NCBI RefSeq assembly: GCF_011297335.1
Contig: NZ_JAAOTJ010000001.1
Span: forward strand, 1,577,279-1,641,278
Direction: 5' to 3'
DNA: 64,000 nt
Source: Catellatospora methionotrophica
GTDB lineage: Bacteria > Actinomycetota > Actinomycetes > Mycobacteriales > Micromonosporaceae
Both the position numbers and the translations under genes were made by a program. Under the pieces are notes generated by a model. That model worked only from the letters and a program-made list of their open reading frames with translations. It did no database searches and was not told the origin of the DNA. Positions 7,210 to 16,238 of this stretch are shown one piece after another (position 1 is the first letter of the stretch; each line of letters opens with the position of its first letter).

Positions 7210-8688
7210 TCAGGCCCTGGTCGCGAGTTTCACGAACGGGCTCAGGGTCGCGCCGTTGTTCTTCGGGGTGATCGGGCTCTGGAGCCACGGACGGCCGTCG
7301 ACGCGCTCGATGATGCGGTAGGCGGTGACGTCGTTGCCGAACTTGTAGTGCGCGGACGACAGCGCGGACATGACCTGCCGGTCGCCGATCAGGTAGAACC
7401 CGAAGTCGACGAAGTTGATGTCACCCGAAGTGCCGAGGACGCTGGCCTTCTCCGTGAAGATCACCGGGCGGCCGAGGATCGTCATCGGCGGACCAACCTG
7501 GCCGTTGTTCAGCCAGATCGCGCCACCGCCGGTACCGACGGACAGCGCCATCGTCGCCAGCTCCGGGAACGTGTCGATCGACGCGACCCACACCGCCCGG
7601 CCGAGGCTGGACGGCAGCATGCGGGCGTACATCTTGACGATGTTCTCCCACACGATCGACGCGGCGGGCTGGCCCGCCTCCTTCGCGACCTCGACCGCGG
7701 CCGAGTTGTTCGCGTCGAGGATGCCCAGGGGCATGCCGACGCCGGAGCCGTTGAGGAACGCGTCGTCCTCGTAGAAGCCCAGGGCCTCGGGGAAGATGTC
7801 GTTGATGAACGCCTCGAACGACATCGGGCTGTCGGAGATGAGCTCGTTCGGGGCTTCGGTGTAGGCGGTGAGCTTCTTCGCGTCGAGGACGATCCGCGAG
7901 AACGCGGCCTGCGACGCGGTCAGGGCCGCGCCTTCCTCGGTCCAGTAGCCGACGATGCCGCCGTAGACGGAGCTGACGTTGGACGTGGAGTCGATGGCCG
8001 GGAACGGAACCCGCAGCGTCTCCATCGGGATGACGCGGGCGCGGGGGCGGACGATCGACGTCTCCAGCGACACCTTGAGCAGCTCCGCGCGTAGCGTCTC
8101 CGGGATCAGGAACCCGCCCTCGCTGGGAACGGTGCTGGAGAACGCGTTGCGGATCCGCTGCAGCCGGGACTGGTTGTCGGCGGTCCGGTTCGCGTTGTGC
8201 CAGATCGTCGCGAAGTAGTCCGCGCTGCCCTTGTAGTCCCGGTCGAGGGCCGCGCCCATCGCCTTCGGGTTGTAGAGGTTGGACCGGGCCCCGCCCTTGT
8301 CCAGGACGTCCTTGGGCGTCAGGTCGAGCCGGGCGACGCCTTCGGGCTGGTTCTCCTTGAGCCAGTCCGCGAGGACCAGCTGGACCTCGTTCTGGACCTG
8401 CGTCGCGATGGACAGGTCCTTCTGGTGGACGTGCCGGGCGTACGCGGTGATGAACTCGCCGAACTCGCCGTTCTTCCCGTTGAAGACCGCCTGCATCCTC
8501 GGGGCGTCGGTGAGCATCGCTTCCAGCTCGGCACCGGTCGTCGGGATCGCGATCCGCTCGGGGGCGGCGGGGTTCGCCCGGTTGAAGACCTTCCCGACGT
8601 CGCGGGGGTCGATGCCCGCCTTGTCGAGCATCTGGAACTGGGCACGGGCGACCGCGATGTCACGCTGCCGCCGGGTGGCTGTACTCAC
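7210..8688 (-). CDS. Major capsid protein, HK97 fold
   Basis: 492 residues from GTG 8688 (GTGA overlap with the protease stop, GGAGG upstream). The N-terminal 200 residues are helical and charged, like the scaffold-like delta domain that prohead proteases remove. Then VPSEGGFLIPETLRAELLK starts the mature HK97 fold, with ISDSPMSFEAFINDIFPEAL in the E-loop/spine region and VDFGFYLIGDRQVMSALSS near the end, all characteristic of this family. It forms the icosahedral shell. Its position after the protease is classical. Confidence 0.93.
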   Translation of the reverse strand: MSTATRRQRDIAVARAQFQMLDKAGIDPRDVGKVFNRANPAAPERIAIPTTGAELEAMLTDAPRMQAVFNGKNGEFGEFITAYARHVHQKDLSIATQVQNEVQLVLADWLKENQPEGVARLDLTPKDVLDKGGARSNLYNPKAMGAALDRDYKGSADYFATIWHNANRTADNQSRLQRIRNAFSSTVPSEGGFLIPETLRAELLKVSLETSIVRPRARVIPMETLRVPFPAIDSTSNVSSVYGGIVGYWTEEGAALTASQAAFSRIVLDAKKLTAYTEAPNELISDSPMSFEAFINDIFPEALGFYEDDAFLNGSGVGMPLGILDANNSAAVEVAKEAGQPAASIVWENIVKMYARMLPSSLGRAVWVASIDTFPELATMALSVGTGGGAIWLNNGQVGPPMTILGRPVIFTEKASVLGTSGDINFVDFGFYLIGDRQVMSALSSAHYKFGNDVTAYRIIERVDGRPWLQSPITPKNNGATLSPFVKLATRA

Positions 8689-10622
8689 AGGGTTGCCTCC
8701 TTCAGGCTGCGCACGAACGACGTCGGGTCGATCGCCGGGAACAGTGGCTCGTCGGCAGGTGCCGGGGCCGGGGGTGGTACGTCAGGGGCCGCGAGGGTGT
8801 TCGCGGCGAGCCGCATCGCGGCCTGGAACACCGACGGCGTGTAGCCGCCGATGGCCAGCTCTGCGGGCTCGGGTTCGGGCTCAGGCTCCGCGGCGGGCGG
8901 CTCCTCGGCCGCGGCACGCACGGGCGTGGGCGCGGCGGGGGCGTCGAGGGCGAGCGCGCCCATCGTGTCCCTGAACTGGGCCGGGTCGAAGCCGGGCATC
9001 GGGTCCAGGGCCGCGGTCATGCTGGCCTTGAACACGGCCGGGTCGAACGCGGGCACCTCAACCGGCACCTCTGCAGGAGGTTCGGCGGGCTGCTGCGCGG
9101 GCACCTCAGCTGCCCGCCCCTCCCGCGCAGCAGCCGCCTCCACGCGCGCAACAGACGGCGCAGGAGCGCGCGTCCGGCCCGCGAAGTTGAACACCGACAG
9201 GTCCCAGTCAGCGGCGACCTGCTCCATCGTCTGGACCGCAGCGACGTCGTCGGCGAGACCGGCTTTGACGGCTTCCTCGGCCGAGTACCAGGTTTCGGCC
9301 TTCATCCGAGTACGCCACTCAGCCGCGGTCCCGCCAGCCTTGCCCGCGTAGAACCCGGCGATGTCCGCGCTGGTGCGGTCGAGGAGTTCGATGTAGGCGC
9401 GCATCGCGTCGACGTTCCCGACCGCGAACCCATGCGCGTCGTGGATCATCATCTGTGAGCCGCGGCCCATCGTGACCGTGCTGCCCGCCATCGCGATCAC
9501 CGAAGCGATCGACGCGGCCAAGCCGTCGACGTGGACGTTGATGCGCTTCTTCGACGCGACGAGCGCGTTATAGATCGCGACCCCGTCGAACGCGTCCCCG
9601 CCCGGACTGTTGATGTGCAGGTCGACTGTCGGGGCCTTGACCTGCGCCAGTTCCTGCACGAACTGGGCTGCGGTCACGCCCCAGCCGCCGATCTCCGAGT
9701 ACAGGTAGATCTCCGCGACGTCACCCGCGCGGTTCTCGACCCGGAAATCCGCCGCACCGCTCGCCTTCGAGCGCGCCTGAGCACGCCCACGCCGTCCACG
9801 CATCGCGCCCCTGCCTGCACTGTTCGACGGCGCGGCGTCATCACCGAGCGCCATGAGGGTTTTCATCTGCCGCTGCAACGTCCGCCAGTTCGACAGGTCC
9901 AGGCGCGCCTGCTTCTCGTAACCGATCACGTCGTCCCACGACCAGTCGTCGGCACCATGCGGCTTCACGGCCAGGTCGAGATACCAGCCGCCCTGCTCGT
10001 CGTCGTCGCCCCAGATCTGGAAAGCGATGTCACCCCAGCTGCTGCCAGCGACGACACCTTCACCGATCAGGTCGTCGATGTCGTGGTTTTCGAAGTAGGC
10101 GGCCTCGGCAGCCTCAGCGGCTTCGACCTTTGCGCGGGCGGCACGGATCGCTTCGGCGTCTGCGTCAGCGTCGTAGGCCGTCTCGTACTCGGCCTGCGCG
10201 TCTTCGATGTCTTCCCAGAGCTTCTGGATCTCGCGCTGCCGGGTCTTCGCCTTGCTGACCTCGACATCGATGGCGGCGTTCAGGTTGTCGACTGCGGCCT
10301 GGTCGAGTTTCGCTGTGCCGCCACGGTTCGCGCCCGCCCACTTGCTCGCGTCGCTGACCGCGACGACGCCGATCCGGAGTTCGGTGCCGCTGTCGGTGCC
10401 GATGGACGCGAGGACAGGGGTACTGGTCGAAGACTCGGTTACCGAGCCCTTCCGCGACCCGAGCAGGCGCTCGCCATCGTTGAGGGTGATCCGGTCGGAG
10501 AGGCCGAGGGCGTCGTCGGACCATTTGCCGTCGGAGTCGCGGCGCTGGCTGGGGTCGTACTTGCCCGCGAGCCGGTCCTGCAGTGCGACTGCGGCGACGA
10601 AGAATCGGGGTGTCCGCTTCAT
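8685..10622 (-). CDS. ClpP-type (S14) prohead protease with scaffold-like C-terminal extension
   Basis: 645 residues from ATG 10622 (ATGA overlap with the portal stop). The first 290 residues are an extra N-terminal region containing a charged helical section. The protease domain follows: VDLHINSPGGDAFDGVAIY, then GLAASIAS with the catalytic serine at 371, and MMIHDAHG with the catalytic histidine at 394. The last 170 residues are Pro/Ala/Glu-rich with repeated FDPAVFKASM-type motifs, suggesting a fused scaffold. The family cleaves scaffold and capsid N-termini during head maturation. It is about twice the usual size. Confidence 0.9.
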   Translation of the reverse strand: MKRTPRFFVAAVALQDRLAGKYDPSQRRDSDGKWSDDALGLSDRITLNDGERLLGSRKGSVTESSTSTPVLASIGTDSGTELRIGVVAVSDASKWAGANRGGTAKLDQAAVDNLNAAIDVEVSKAKTRQREIQKLWEDIEDAQAEYETAYDADADAEAIRAARAKVEAAEAAEAAYFENHDIDDLIGEGVVAGSSWGDIAFQIWGDDDEQGGWYLDLAVKPHGADDWSWDDVIGYEKQARLDLSNWRTLQRQMKTLMALGDDAAPSNSAGRGAMRGRRGRAQARSKASGAADFRVENRAGDVAEIYLYSEIGGWGVTAAQFVQELAQVKAPTVDLHINSPGGDAFDGVAIYNALVASKKRINVHVDGLAASIASVIAMAGSTVTMGRGSQMMIHDAHGFAVGNVDAMRAYIELLDRTSADIAGFYAGKAGGTAAEWRTRMKAETWYSAEEAVKAGLADDVAAVQTMEQVAADWDLSVFNFAGRTRAPAPSVARVEAAAAREGRAAEVPAQQPAEPPAEVPVEVPAFDPAVFKASMTAALDPMPGFDPAQFRDTMGALALDAPAAPTPVRAAAEEPPAAEPEPEPEPAELAIGGYTPSVFQAAMRLAANTLAAPDVPPPAPAPADEPLFPAIDPTSFVRSLKEATL

Positions 10623-12652
10623 GCGCCTGCCCTCGGGTTCCACGTCGCACGGACGGTCCCGCGGCAGCGGTTACGGCCCAGGCACGCCCGGTAGGTGCCG
10701 CCGCCGTACGCGTCCCAGGCGGCCTTCCAGGACTCGAACTCGGTCCCGTCGATTTCCCGGCACGGCTTGCACGTGTTCCGGTCAAGGGTTTCGCTCGCCC
10801 AGTAGATCGTCTGCGGGACGTCGCGGACGGTCTCCAGGCGCCCGACGTTCTGCGCCCGGGTCAGGGCCGCGCCGAGTTGCTCCCGCAGGTACGCGTCGGA
10901 CAGGCCTTCGAGGTGCGCGCCGACCTGGAGGGCGACCTGCTCGGCGGCGACGCCGGGCGCGTACACGCGGACGGCTTCCTTACCCGCGGCCTGGGCGAGG
11001 CCTTCACCGAGGAGCTGCGCGACTGCCTCAGCGATCGGGTCCAGGCCGGGCAGTGACACGGGCACGGGCACCTGCACGCCCTGCGCGGCCGCCTCAGCAG
11101 CCATACGGCGCGCGGCACGGGCACCCATCGCGGCCATCGCCGCGGTCAGGACAGCGGTCGCGGTTACGACCGTGACGGTTAGCGCAGCGAGCGCGGCAAT
11201 GTCTCCTGCGGCGACGATCGCGATGACCTGCGGGAGGAGTTCGGCCTGCTGGGCGGCGGTGATGCCAGCCCAGACGACGAGCAGGGCCGCGAGTTGTTCT
11301 TCCCAGTCGGCCTGGACCTGCTCCATGTCCGCATCGGGCTCGGTGTCGTCCGGGGCGGCGTTCCACAGGCGCAGTGCGGCGGGTTTCTTCGCCGGCGGCT
11401 TGGCGTCGGCCTGTCCGGGCTGGCCGGGCATGACCGGCGGTGCGGGTGGCTCGGGCTTCTCCCACTTGAGGGTGTCCGGCAGGTCCAGCGCCGTCTTCAC
11501 GGAGTCGCCGTCGAACCCGGCGTCGATGTACGTCTTCGCCGCCGTCGCCTTGCTCTCCCGCTCGGCGTTCTGCGCGGCGGCGTCCGGGGGGATCGGGTCG
11601 TCGTAGTCGAACTCCAGGTTGGCCGCCGTGTCGCCGAACATCGGCAGGAACACCGAGTTGAGGGCGTCTTTCCACCGGTCCAGGCGCGGCACCGCAAGCC
11701 ACTTCGCGTACATCGCATCGGACGCCTCGGCGGAGGCGCGGTTGACGTCTTCGACGATGCCCTGCGCGAACTGCGGAAACCCGAACGCCTCACGGATCCG
11801 GTTCGGCGCGATCTCGGCCAGCTCCGCGAACTGCATCTCCCGCTGGGAGATCTTCGCGTCGACCCACTTCATGCCGTTCTCAAGGATCGCCACACGGTGA
11901 GCGTTCGACAGGCCCTGGTGGGACTCGGCCCAGCGGTCGCGGAACTCGTTGAACTCCTCGTCCGACAGGCGCTCCTCAACCTCGATCACACCACCGGGCT
12001 TCGCACTGTTGCGGAAGAAGTTCCGATTCCACTCCTCAGAGAACTTCTGCGAATCGATCGTCCGCAGCAAAGCCTGCACCGGGCCGAGGCCGCGGTAGTG
12101 GTTCTCCGGGTCGGGCTGGAACATCGGGATGACGTCGTCGATCTCCAGCGGCACCTGCTCGCCGTTCGGGCCCGTGTAGATGTACCCGGTGATGAACTCC
12201 TGCGGGTGCACCGCGGGCCGGATCCGGTCTGGGCGGACGGGCCACAGCTCCAGCGGGATCGACCTGGCGAGGGGGTTCCGGGCGACGATGAGCCACGTCT
12301 CGCCGGTGAGGTCGTTGTGCTGCTGCCCGGATTCGATGAGGCGGCGCTGGGTGAAGAACTTGTTGGGCTTGTTCCACACGTTCAGGGCGAGGTGCCGGGT
12401 GACCTCTTTGCGGTCTTCTTTCTTCCCGGATGCGGCTTTCTGCCAGAGCTTCCAGCCGACGGACCCGGTGGTGGTCATGAGCCGGTTGACGAGTCCGAAC
12501 AGGGTGCCGTTGGCCCCGTAGGCGCGCATCTCGGCTTCAGCGCCCTTGGGCTCCGAGTAGATGTGGGAGAGGCCGTTGGCGTAGGAGGCGGGGACGTACG
12601 GGACGGGTGCCTTGTTGCTGGCACGGGTCAGGGTGCTGATCAAATCCCTCAC
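10619..12652 (-). CDS. Portal protein fused to a MuF-like head morphogenesis domain
   Basis: 677 residues from GTG 12652 (GTGA overlap with the small membrane protein stop). The first 420 residues are a siphovirus portal: FGLVNRLMTTTGSVGWKLW, LWPVRPDRIRPAVHPQEFI, and SEEWNRNFFRNSAKPGGVIE are typical. The C-terminal part has a hydrophobic Ala-rich stretch and then TIYWASETLDRNTCKPCREI and YRACLGRNRCRG, the cysteine pattern of minor head (MuF/gp7) proteins. A frame extension upstream to 12985 overlaps other genes and was rejected. The portal forms the DNA entry ring; the fusion makes one chain of two normally separate proteins. Confidence 0.88.
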   Translation of the reverse strand: MRDLISTLTRASNKAPVPYVPASYANGLSHIYSEPKGAEAEMRAYGANGTLFGLVNRLMTTTGSVGWKLWQKAASGKKEDRKEVTRHLALNVWNKPNKFFTQRRLIESGQQHNDLTGETWLIVARNPLARSIPLELWPVRPDRIRPAVHPQEFITGYIYTGPNGEQVPLEIDDVIPMFQPDPENHYRGLGPVQALLRTIDSQKFSEEWNRNFFRNSAKPGGVIEVEERLSDEEFNEFRDRWAESHQGLSNAHRVAILENGMKWVDAKISQREMQFAELAEIAPNRIREAFGFPQFAQGIVEDVNRASAEASDAMYAKWLAVPRLDRWKDALNSVFLPMFGDTAANLEFDYDDPIPPDAAAQNAERESKATAAKTYIDAGFDGDSVKTALDLPDTLKWEKPEPPAPPVMPGQPGQADAKPPAKKPAALRLWNAAPDDTEPDADMEQVQADWEEQLAALLVVWAGITAAQQAELLPQVIAIVAAGDIAALAALTVTVVTATAVLTAAMAAMGARAARRMAAEAAAQGVQVPVPVSLPGLDPIAEAVAQLLGEGLAQAAGKEAVRVYAPGVAAEQVALQVGAHLEGLSDAYLREQLGAALTRAQNVGRLETVRDVPQTIYWASETLDRNTCKPCREIDGTEFESWKAAWDAYGGGTYRACLGRNRCRGTVRATWNPRAGA

Positions 12653-12948
12653 CGCTGCCCGGCCTCGGCGTCGTCGTCGCCGCTGTCGCTGAGGAGCCAG
12701 TTGAGGACGAAGCACGAAACGCCAGCAACGGCGATGCCTGCGGCGGGGGCGAGCATCCAGGCGGAGACGGTGAACGCGGCGAGGCCTGCGAGCTGCAGGA
12801 CCGCGGACCGGATGGTTGTCGCTTTCGCGCGCAGGGAGGCTGCGGCGGCGGCGAGCGCTGCGGTGACGGCGGCGGCCCGGTTGCTGATCGCGCGGCCGAC
12901 GCCGGCGAGCGGGTTGCGGGTGGGGGCGGCGTGCGCGGCGATGCTCAT
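12649..12948 (-). CDS. Small two-helix membrane protein next to the portal gene
   Basis: 99 residues from ATG 12948 with GGAGCAG upstream. Two hydrophobic stretches are visible: an Ala-rich helix (residues about 22-40) and a stronger one (residues about 50-85, ending CFVLNWLLSD). The C-terminus is acidic. The gene is coupled to the portal by GTGA and to a 25-codon frame by ATGA. It could be a membrane accessory of packaging or a holin-like protein, but neither is shown. Confidence 0.6.
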   Translation of the reverse strand: MSIAAHAAPTRNPLAGVGRAISNRAAAVTAALAAAAASLRAKATTIRSAVLQLAGLAAFTVSAWMLAPAAGIAVAGVSCFVLNWLLSDSGDDDAEAGQR

Positions 12949-13022
12949 GCGGGCTGCTCCGGGCGGACCACGCACAAGGCAGCACCGACGAGGGCCTGCG
13001 CGAGGGGGTCCGGGGAGGTCAT
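12945..13022 (-). CDS. 25-residue reading frame coupled to the next gene
   Basis: ATG 13022 to TGA 12945 encodes MTSPDPLAQALVGAALCVVR and five more residues. The stop overlaps the next ATG as ATGA, the standard junction of this phage, which argues for translation. The ribosome site is weak (AGGC). It is the first frame after the structured gap behind terL. It may act only to load ribosomes on the membrane protein gene. Confidence 0.35.
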   Translation of the reverse strand: MTSPDPLAQALVGAALCVVRPEQPA

Positions 13023-13066
13023 ATGCCTAGGGGACCCGACTAGCCCCCGGCAGATCCACTTAGCTG

Positions 13067-13124
13067 TGGTGGCACAAATGTGCAGGTGACGCGTGGACGC
13101 GCCAACATCACAAAAGTGCCACCA
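13067..13124 (-). other. Structured gap between large terminase and portal operons
   Basis: TGGTGGCAC at 13067-13075 and GTGCCACCA at 13116-13124 form a perfect 9-bp inverted repeat. Inside it lies a second short palindrome, gcaca-aa-tgtgc (13072-13083), which could form an alternative hairpin. The element begins eleven bases after the terL stop on the minus strand, so it may terminate or process the terL mRNA; a cos or protein-binding role cannot be excluded. Positions 13023-13066 show nothing else. Confidence 0.5.
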
Positions 13125-13134
13125 GTTGGAAGGG

Positions 13135-14619
13135 TTACGTCGTGCGGATCTGCGGCCTGCCCTTCGCCAGCAGACGGTGCAGCGCCTGGCTCATCCCGTC
13201 GACCTGGTCATCGTGTGCGCCGTTCGGGAACGCCGCACACTCATCGACGAACGCACCCACCCACGGGGCCAGCTTCGCCGCTGGCAGGAGCACGTCACCG
13301 GCCTCGACGTACGGGGCGATTGCGGACGCGCGGGCTTCCTTGGAGTCCTTCGGCGTGTACGCGATCACACCGGAGACCTTCTTCCGGAGCATCGAGATGA
13401 TCGCCGGGCCGTTCGCTTTGTCCTCAACGACCTTCGCCCGCGCCTGCGGCCACTTCGCGGCCAGCTGCTCCAGGGTCGTGACGGTGACGGTGAAGTCCAT
13501 GCGCGCCCTCACCTGGTCCAGGAGCCATGCTTTGACGCCGTCGGATGCCCAGACCTGCATGACGACGAAGTCGGAGTGCTTCGTGTCTTTGAACGTGGCA
13601 TCGACGTGGATCTCGACGGTGACGGTGCCCGGCACGTACATGCTGCCGTCGCCCTGCGGGACCGCTCGCGGGGTGTCGTAGTACTGCCACCAGTCGCGTT
13701 TGAAGATGTTGCCGTCTGACGGCGCGGGATGGCCCTGGTAGAGGGCTGCCCAGCCGCGGGAGCCTGCGTCGCGTTTGCGCTGGAGCCAGTTCGCGGTGTC
13801 GCGTCCGCGTGCGGATTCCATGAACTCGCCTGGTTCGCGGCCGAGGACGTCGTAGCCGAGGCAGCCCTTCCGCCCGTTGCACTTGCATTCGATGCCTTTG
13901 TCGGGGTCGTGTTCGGCTTGGGCTTGGATGTTGATGACGTGCCATTCGTCGTGGCCTTCGTTTTCCTCGTTGGTGAGGAACCCGGCGAGGTCGTCTTCGT
14001 GCCAGCGGGTTTGGACGAGGATGACGACGCCTGCGGGTGAGAGGCGGGTGGAGCCGACGGTGCGCCACCAGTCTTTGATGGTGTTGCGGATAGTCTCGGA
14101 GTCGGCTTCGCCTTGGTCTTTGTGCGGATCGTCGATGATCATCAGGTCTACGGGGCGGCCGGTCAGCGAACCCGTCACCGACGACGTGATCATGCCGCCG
14201 CCCGAGCCCTCCAGCTGCCACTCGTTCGCAGCACCCGACGTGTTCGACACGACCAGGCCGAGGTCCGGGTAGTCGTTGACGTCGTCACGCACCCGCCGGC
14301 CCCACCGCCGGGAGATCGCATCCTGGTAGCCGATGTTCGCGATCCGCAGGTCACGGTCGTGGAGCAGCGCCCAAATCGGGAAGAACCGCGAGCAGCGCAC
14401 GGACTTGCCCTCCTGCGGCGGACACGTGATGATCACGCGCTTGGGTCCGGTCCCCCGCACCGCTGCGACGAGCGCCCCGTCGAGGATGTCCAGTGCAGGC
14501 GTCTGGATCGTCTTCGGTTCGATGTGCCTGGCCACGTCGCCGGGGGTTGCGTAGGTGCGGGTGTTCGTCGTACCGAGCATGGCGGCGGCCCGGTCCAGGA
14601 CACGCAGGTTAACGCCCAT
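13135..14619 (-). CDS. Terminase large subunit
   Basis: 494 residues. The ATPase part shows a Walker A-type CPPQEGKS near residue 66, Walker B LMIIDDPHKDQ near residue 160, and a coupling motif VILVQTRWHEDDLAG. The C-terminal RuvC-like nuclease has VDATFKDTKHSDFVVMQVW, KVVEDKANGPAIISML and AHDDQVDGMSQAL, supplying the expected acidic residues. The protein pumps DNA into the prohead and cuts concatemers. The start shares one base with the recombinase stop (TGATG). Confidence 0.93.
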   Translation of the reverse strand: MGVNLRVLDRAAAMLGTTNTRTYATPGDVARHIEPKTIQTPALDILDGALVAAVRGTGPKRVIITCPPQEGKSVRCSRFFPIWALLHDRDLRIANIGYQDAISRRWGRRVRDDVNDYPDLGLVVSNTSGAANEWQLEGSGGGMITSSVTGSLTGRPVDLMIIDDPHKDQGEADSETIRNTIKDWWRTVGSTRLSPAGVVILVQTRWHEDDLAGFLTNEENEGHDEWHVINIQAQAEHDPDKGIECKCNGRKGCLGYDVLGREPGEFMESARGRDTANWLQRKRDAGSRGWAALYQGHPAPSDGNIFKRDWWQYYDTPRAVPQGDGSMYVPGTVTVEIHVDATFKDTKHSDFVVMQVWASDGVKAWLLDQVRARMDFTVTVTTLEQLAAKWPQARAKVVEDKANGPAIISMLRKKVSGVIAYTPKDSKEARASAIAPYVEAGDVLLPAAKLAPWVGAFVDECAAFPNGAHDDQVDGMSQALHRLLAKGRPQIRTT

Positions 14620-15413
14620 CAGGACGCCTTTCCGATCATGCGGCCTGCCTTTTGGAGCCGCTTGTCTGCCTTGATCCTTGAGTACCTGTCGGCTGCCCGC
14701 TCGGCATCAGCCCGGCGCACCTCCGGGTTGAGCATCCGCACGACGGTGTTGGGCTGCCACTGCTTGCCGCGCTTCGTCGGCACCTCGTCGGCGTTGAGCG
14801 CGTCGGCGATGTCCCGGTAGGACATGCCGTCGTCGCGCATCTGCTGGATCCTGGCGAGCACAGCAGCCTCCACGGGATCAGCCTTGAGCGCCTTGTCGAC
14901 GGCCTGCTGCCCGTAGGCGGGCGCGCCGCCTGCGTAGCCGCCGGCGGCCATCTTGGCGAGCCGGCCGCCCTTGAGCCGCTTGATGATGAGTCCGCGTTCG
15001 AGCTGGGCGAACACGCCTGCCATCTGGCGCATGGCGGTGCGCATGGGGTCGCTGTCGTCGTCGGGCAGGATCTCGCCCTGGTCGGTGGTGAAGACGCGAC
15101 CACCGTGCGCCCACACCACCTGGAGCGCCGCCTCCTGAACCGTCAGCTCTCGTGCCAGGCGGTCCATGTTCGGAGCCAGGATGCCGTCTGCGGTGCCGTC
15201 AGCAACCATCTGGAGCGCTTTGGACAGTTCCGGGCGCTCGTCTGCATTGACCGCGCCGGACACGCCGCCGTCGAAAAACACGGTGACAAGCTGGACGCTG
15301 TTCTTCTTCGCCCAATCTTTCATGTCCTTGGTCTGCACGTCGGGGCCGTATCCGTCGAGCTGGTTGGCGGTGGACACGCGGCCGTAGGCGACGAGCCAGA
15401 GCTTCTTCGTCAT
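14619..15413 (-). CDS. Small serine recombinase (resolvase/invertase type)
   Basis: 264 residues from ATG 15413. VAYGRVSTANQ places the nucleophile at Ser14; GILAPNMDRLAREL and MAGVFAQLERGLIIKRLKGG are the other catalytic-domain landmarks. The C-terminal part has a recombinase-type HTH (SYRDIADALNADEVPTKRG). It is far shorter than the integrase and lacks a zinc-ribbon/coiled-coil region. It is coupled to terL, where phages usually have a small terminase or HNH gene. Possible roles: DNA inversion, concatemer resolution, or a selfish insertion. Confidence 0.85.
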   Translation of the reverse strand: MTKKLWLVAYGRVSTANQLDGYGPDVQTKDMKDWAKKNSVQLVTVFFDGGVSGAVNADERPELSKALQMVADGTADGILAPNMDRLARELTVQEAALQVVWAHGGRVFTTDQGEILPDDDSDPMRTAMRQMAGVFAQLERGLIIKRLKGGRLAKMAAGGYAGGAPAYGQQAVDKALKADPVEAAVLARIQQMRDDGMSYRDIADALNADEVPTKRGKQWQPNTVVRMLNPEVRRADAERAADRYSRIKADKRLQKAGRMIGKAS

Positions 15414-15417
15414 GCGT

Positions 15418-15900
15418 CTATCGTACACGAGAATCGGCATTATCGTTACGGTGCTGGTCAGTGGCTGTCTCGGTCTCGCCGAACACGAACGCATCGAGCC
15501 GCTGGAGTGCTTCGGCGGACATCCTTTGGATGATCTGGCCCAGCTTCTTCGTGTCGCAGTGCTCGCAGCCCGGCCCGCAGCACTCCAACGGCTGGCCCCA
15601 GAGGGTGCCGTGAGGAAGGCCAGCAAACGGCATCCACCCGGGCTCCTGCTCGTGCCCGAACCAGCAGCCACGCTGGCAGCGTCGGGCGTGGTTGCGGAAG
15701 GGCGCGTAGCCGTTGAGCCACGGTCCCCAGTCGTGGCCGTCGCGCTCGCAGGTGGCTTCGGTCTCGCGCTGCTGGCGCTCGCATTTGTCTGCGGCAACGA
15801 GGAGTTCGTCGGCGAGCCGTCGTGCTTCGGTAGGGGTCAGCCGTTCATCTTCGTCGCCGAAGCTGATCACGATGTGGTCGTTCTCCACGCGGACGGTCAT
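15418..15900 (-). CDS. Cysteine/tryptophan-rich phage protein, unknown
   Basis: 160 residues from ATG 15900 (ATGA overlap). The N-terminal 45 residues are an acidic helix, then CERDGHDWGPWLNGYAPF and CCGPGCEHCDTKKLGQ give a set of Cys/His residues that could bind zinc. Composition suggests a small nucleic-acid or adaptor protein. It lies between the DUF433-like gene and the small recombinase. Not recognised. Confidence 0.6.
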   Translation of the reverse strand: MTVRVENDHIVISFGDEDERLTPTEARRLADELLVAADKCERQQRETEATCERDGHDWGPWLNGYAPFRNHARRCQRGCWFGHEQEPGWMPFAGLPHGTLWGQPLECCGPGCEHCDTKKLGQIIQRMSAEALQRLDAFVFGETETATDQHRNDNADSRVR

Positions 15901-16238
15901 GACCTGCTCCCAAGCGCAAGCTGGACGTTGTCGCCGTTAGGCGGGTCGGGAACCTCGTTCCAGCGGCCAGCCCACATCGCATCGGCGTGCCCGGCAGCCC
16001 ACGCGCGCCAGCGGCGGCGGGACCAGACAGCGGTGCCGTACATGCCCACGTACCAGCAGGCGACGAGCACCTGCTGACGGGTGAGGTGCGGGTAGCTGCC
16101 GGTTGCGAGCTGGACGCTGCCACCGGGGCCGTAGACGAGCCGGGCAATGGTCTCGACTGGGATGCGCGTACCGCCGACACACGGGGTGCCTTGCTGCACG
16201 CCAGGGAGGATCCAGACGTGAGGTTCAGGCGCGCTCAC
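15897..16238 (-). CDS. DUF433-like protein
   Basis: 113 residues from GTG 16238 with GGAGG seven bases upstream. PCVGGTRIPVETIARLVYG followed by YPHLTRQQVLVACWY matches the DUF433 pattern (GG.PV.GTRIPV, then a proline-led HTH-like helix), a family often paired with toxin-type proteins as antitoxins. No toxin partner is adjacent, so an adapted DNA-binding role in the phage is more likely. The C-terminus is Trp-rich and basic. Confidence 0.7.
   Translation of the reverse strand: MSAPEPHVWILPGVQQGTPCVGGTRIPVETIARLVYGPGGSVQLATGSYPHLTRQQVLVACWYVGMYGTAVWSRRRWRAWAAGHADAMWAGRWNEVPDPPNGDNVQLALGSRS

Noticed and set aside
12653..12985. Extended N-terminus of the portal protein
   Set aside because: The added region is Arg/Pro-rich shadow of the small membrane protein gene; GTG 12652 fits the portal family and coupling.
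15897..16238. DUF433-like gene as half of a toxin-antitoxin pair
   Set aside because: No toxin-like partner is adjacent; both neighbours belong to the phage operon.
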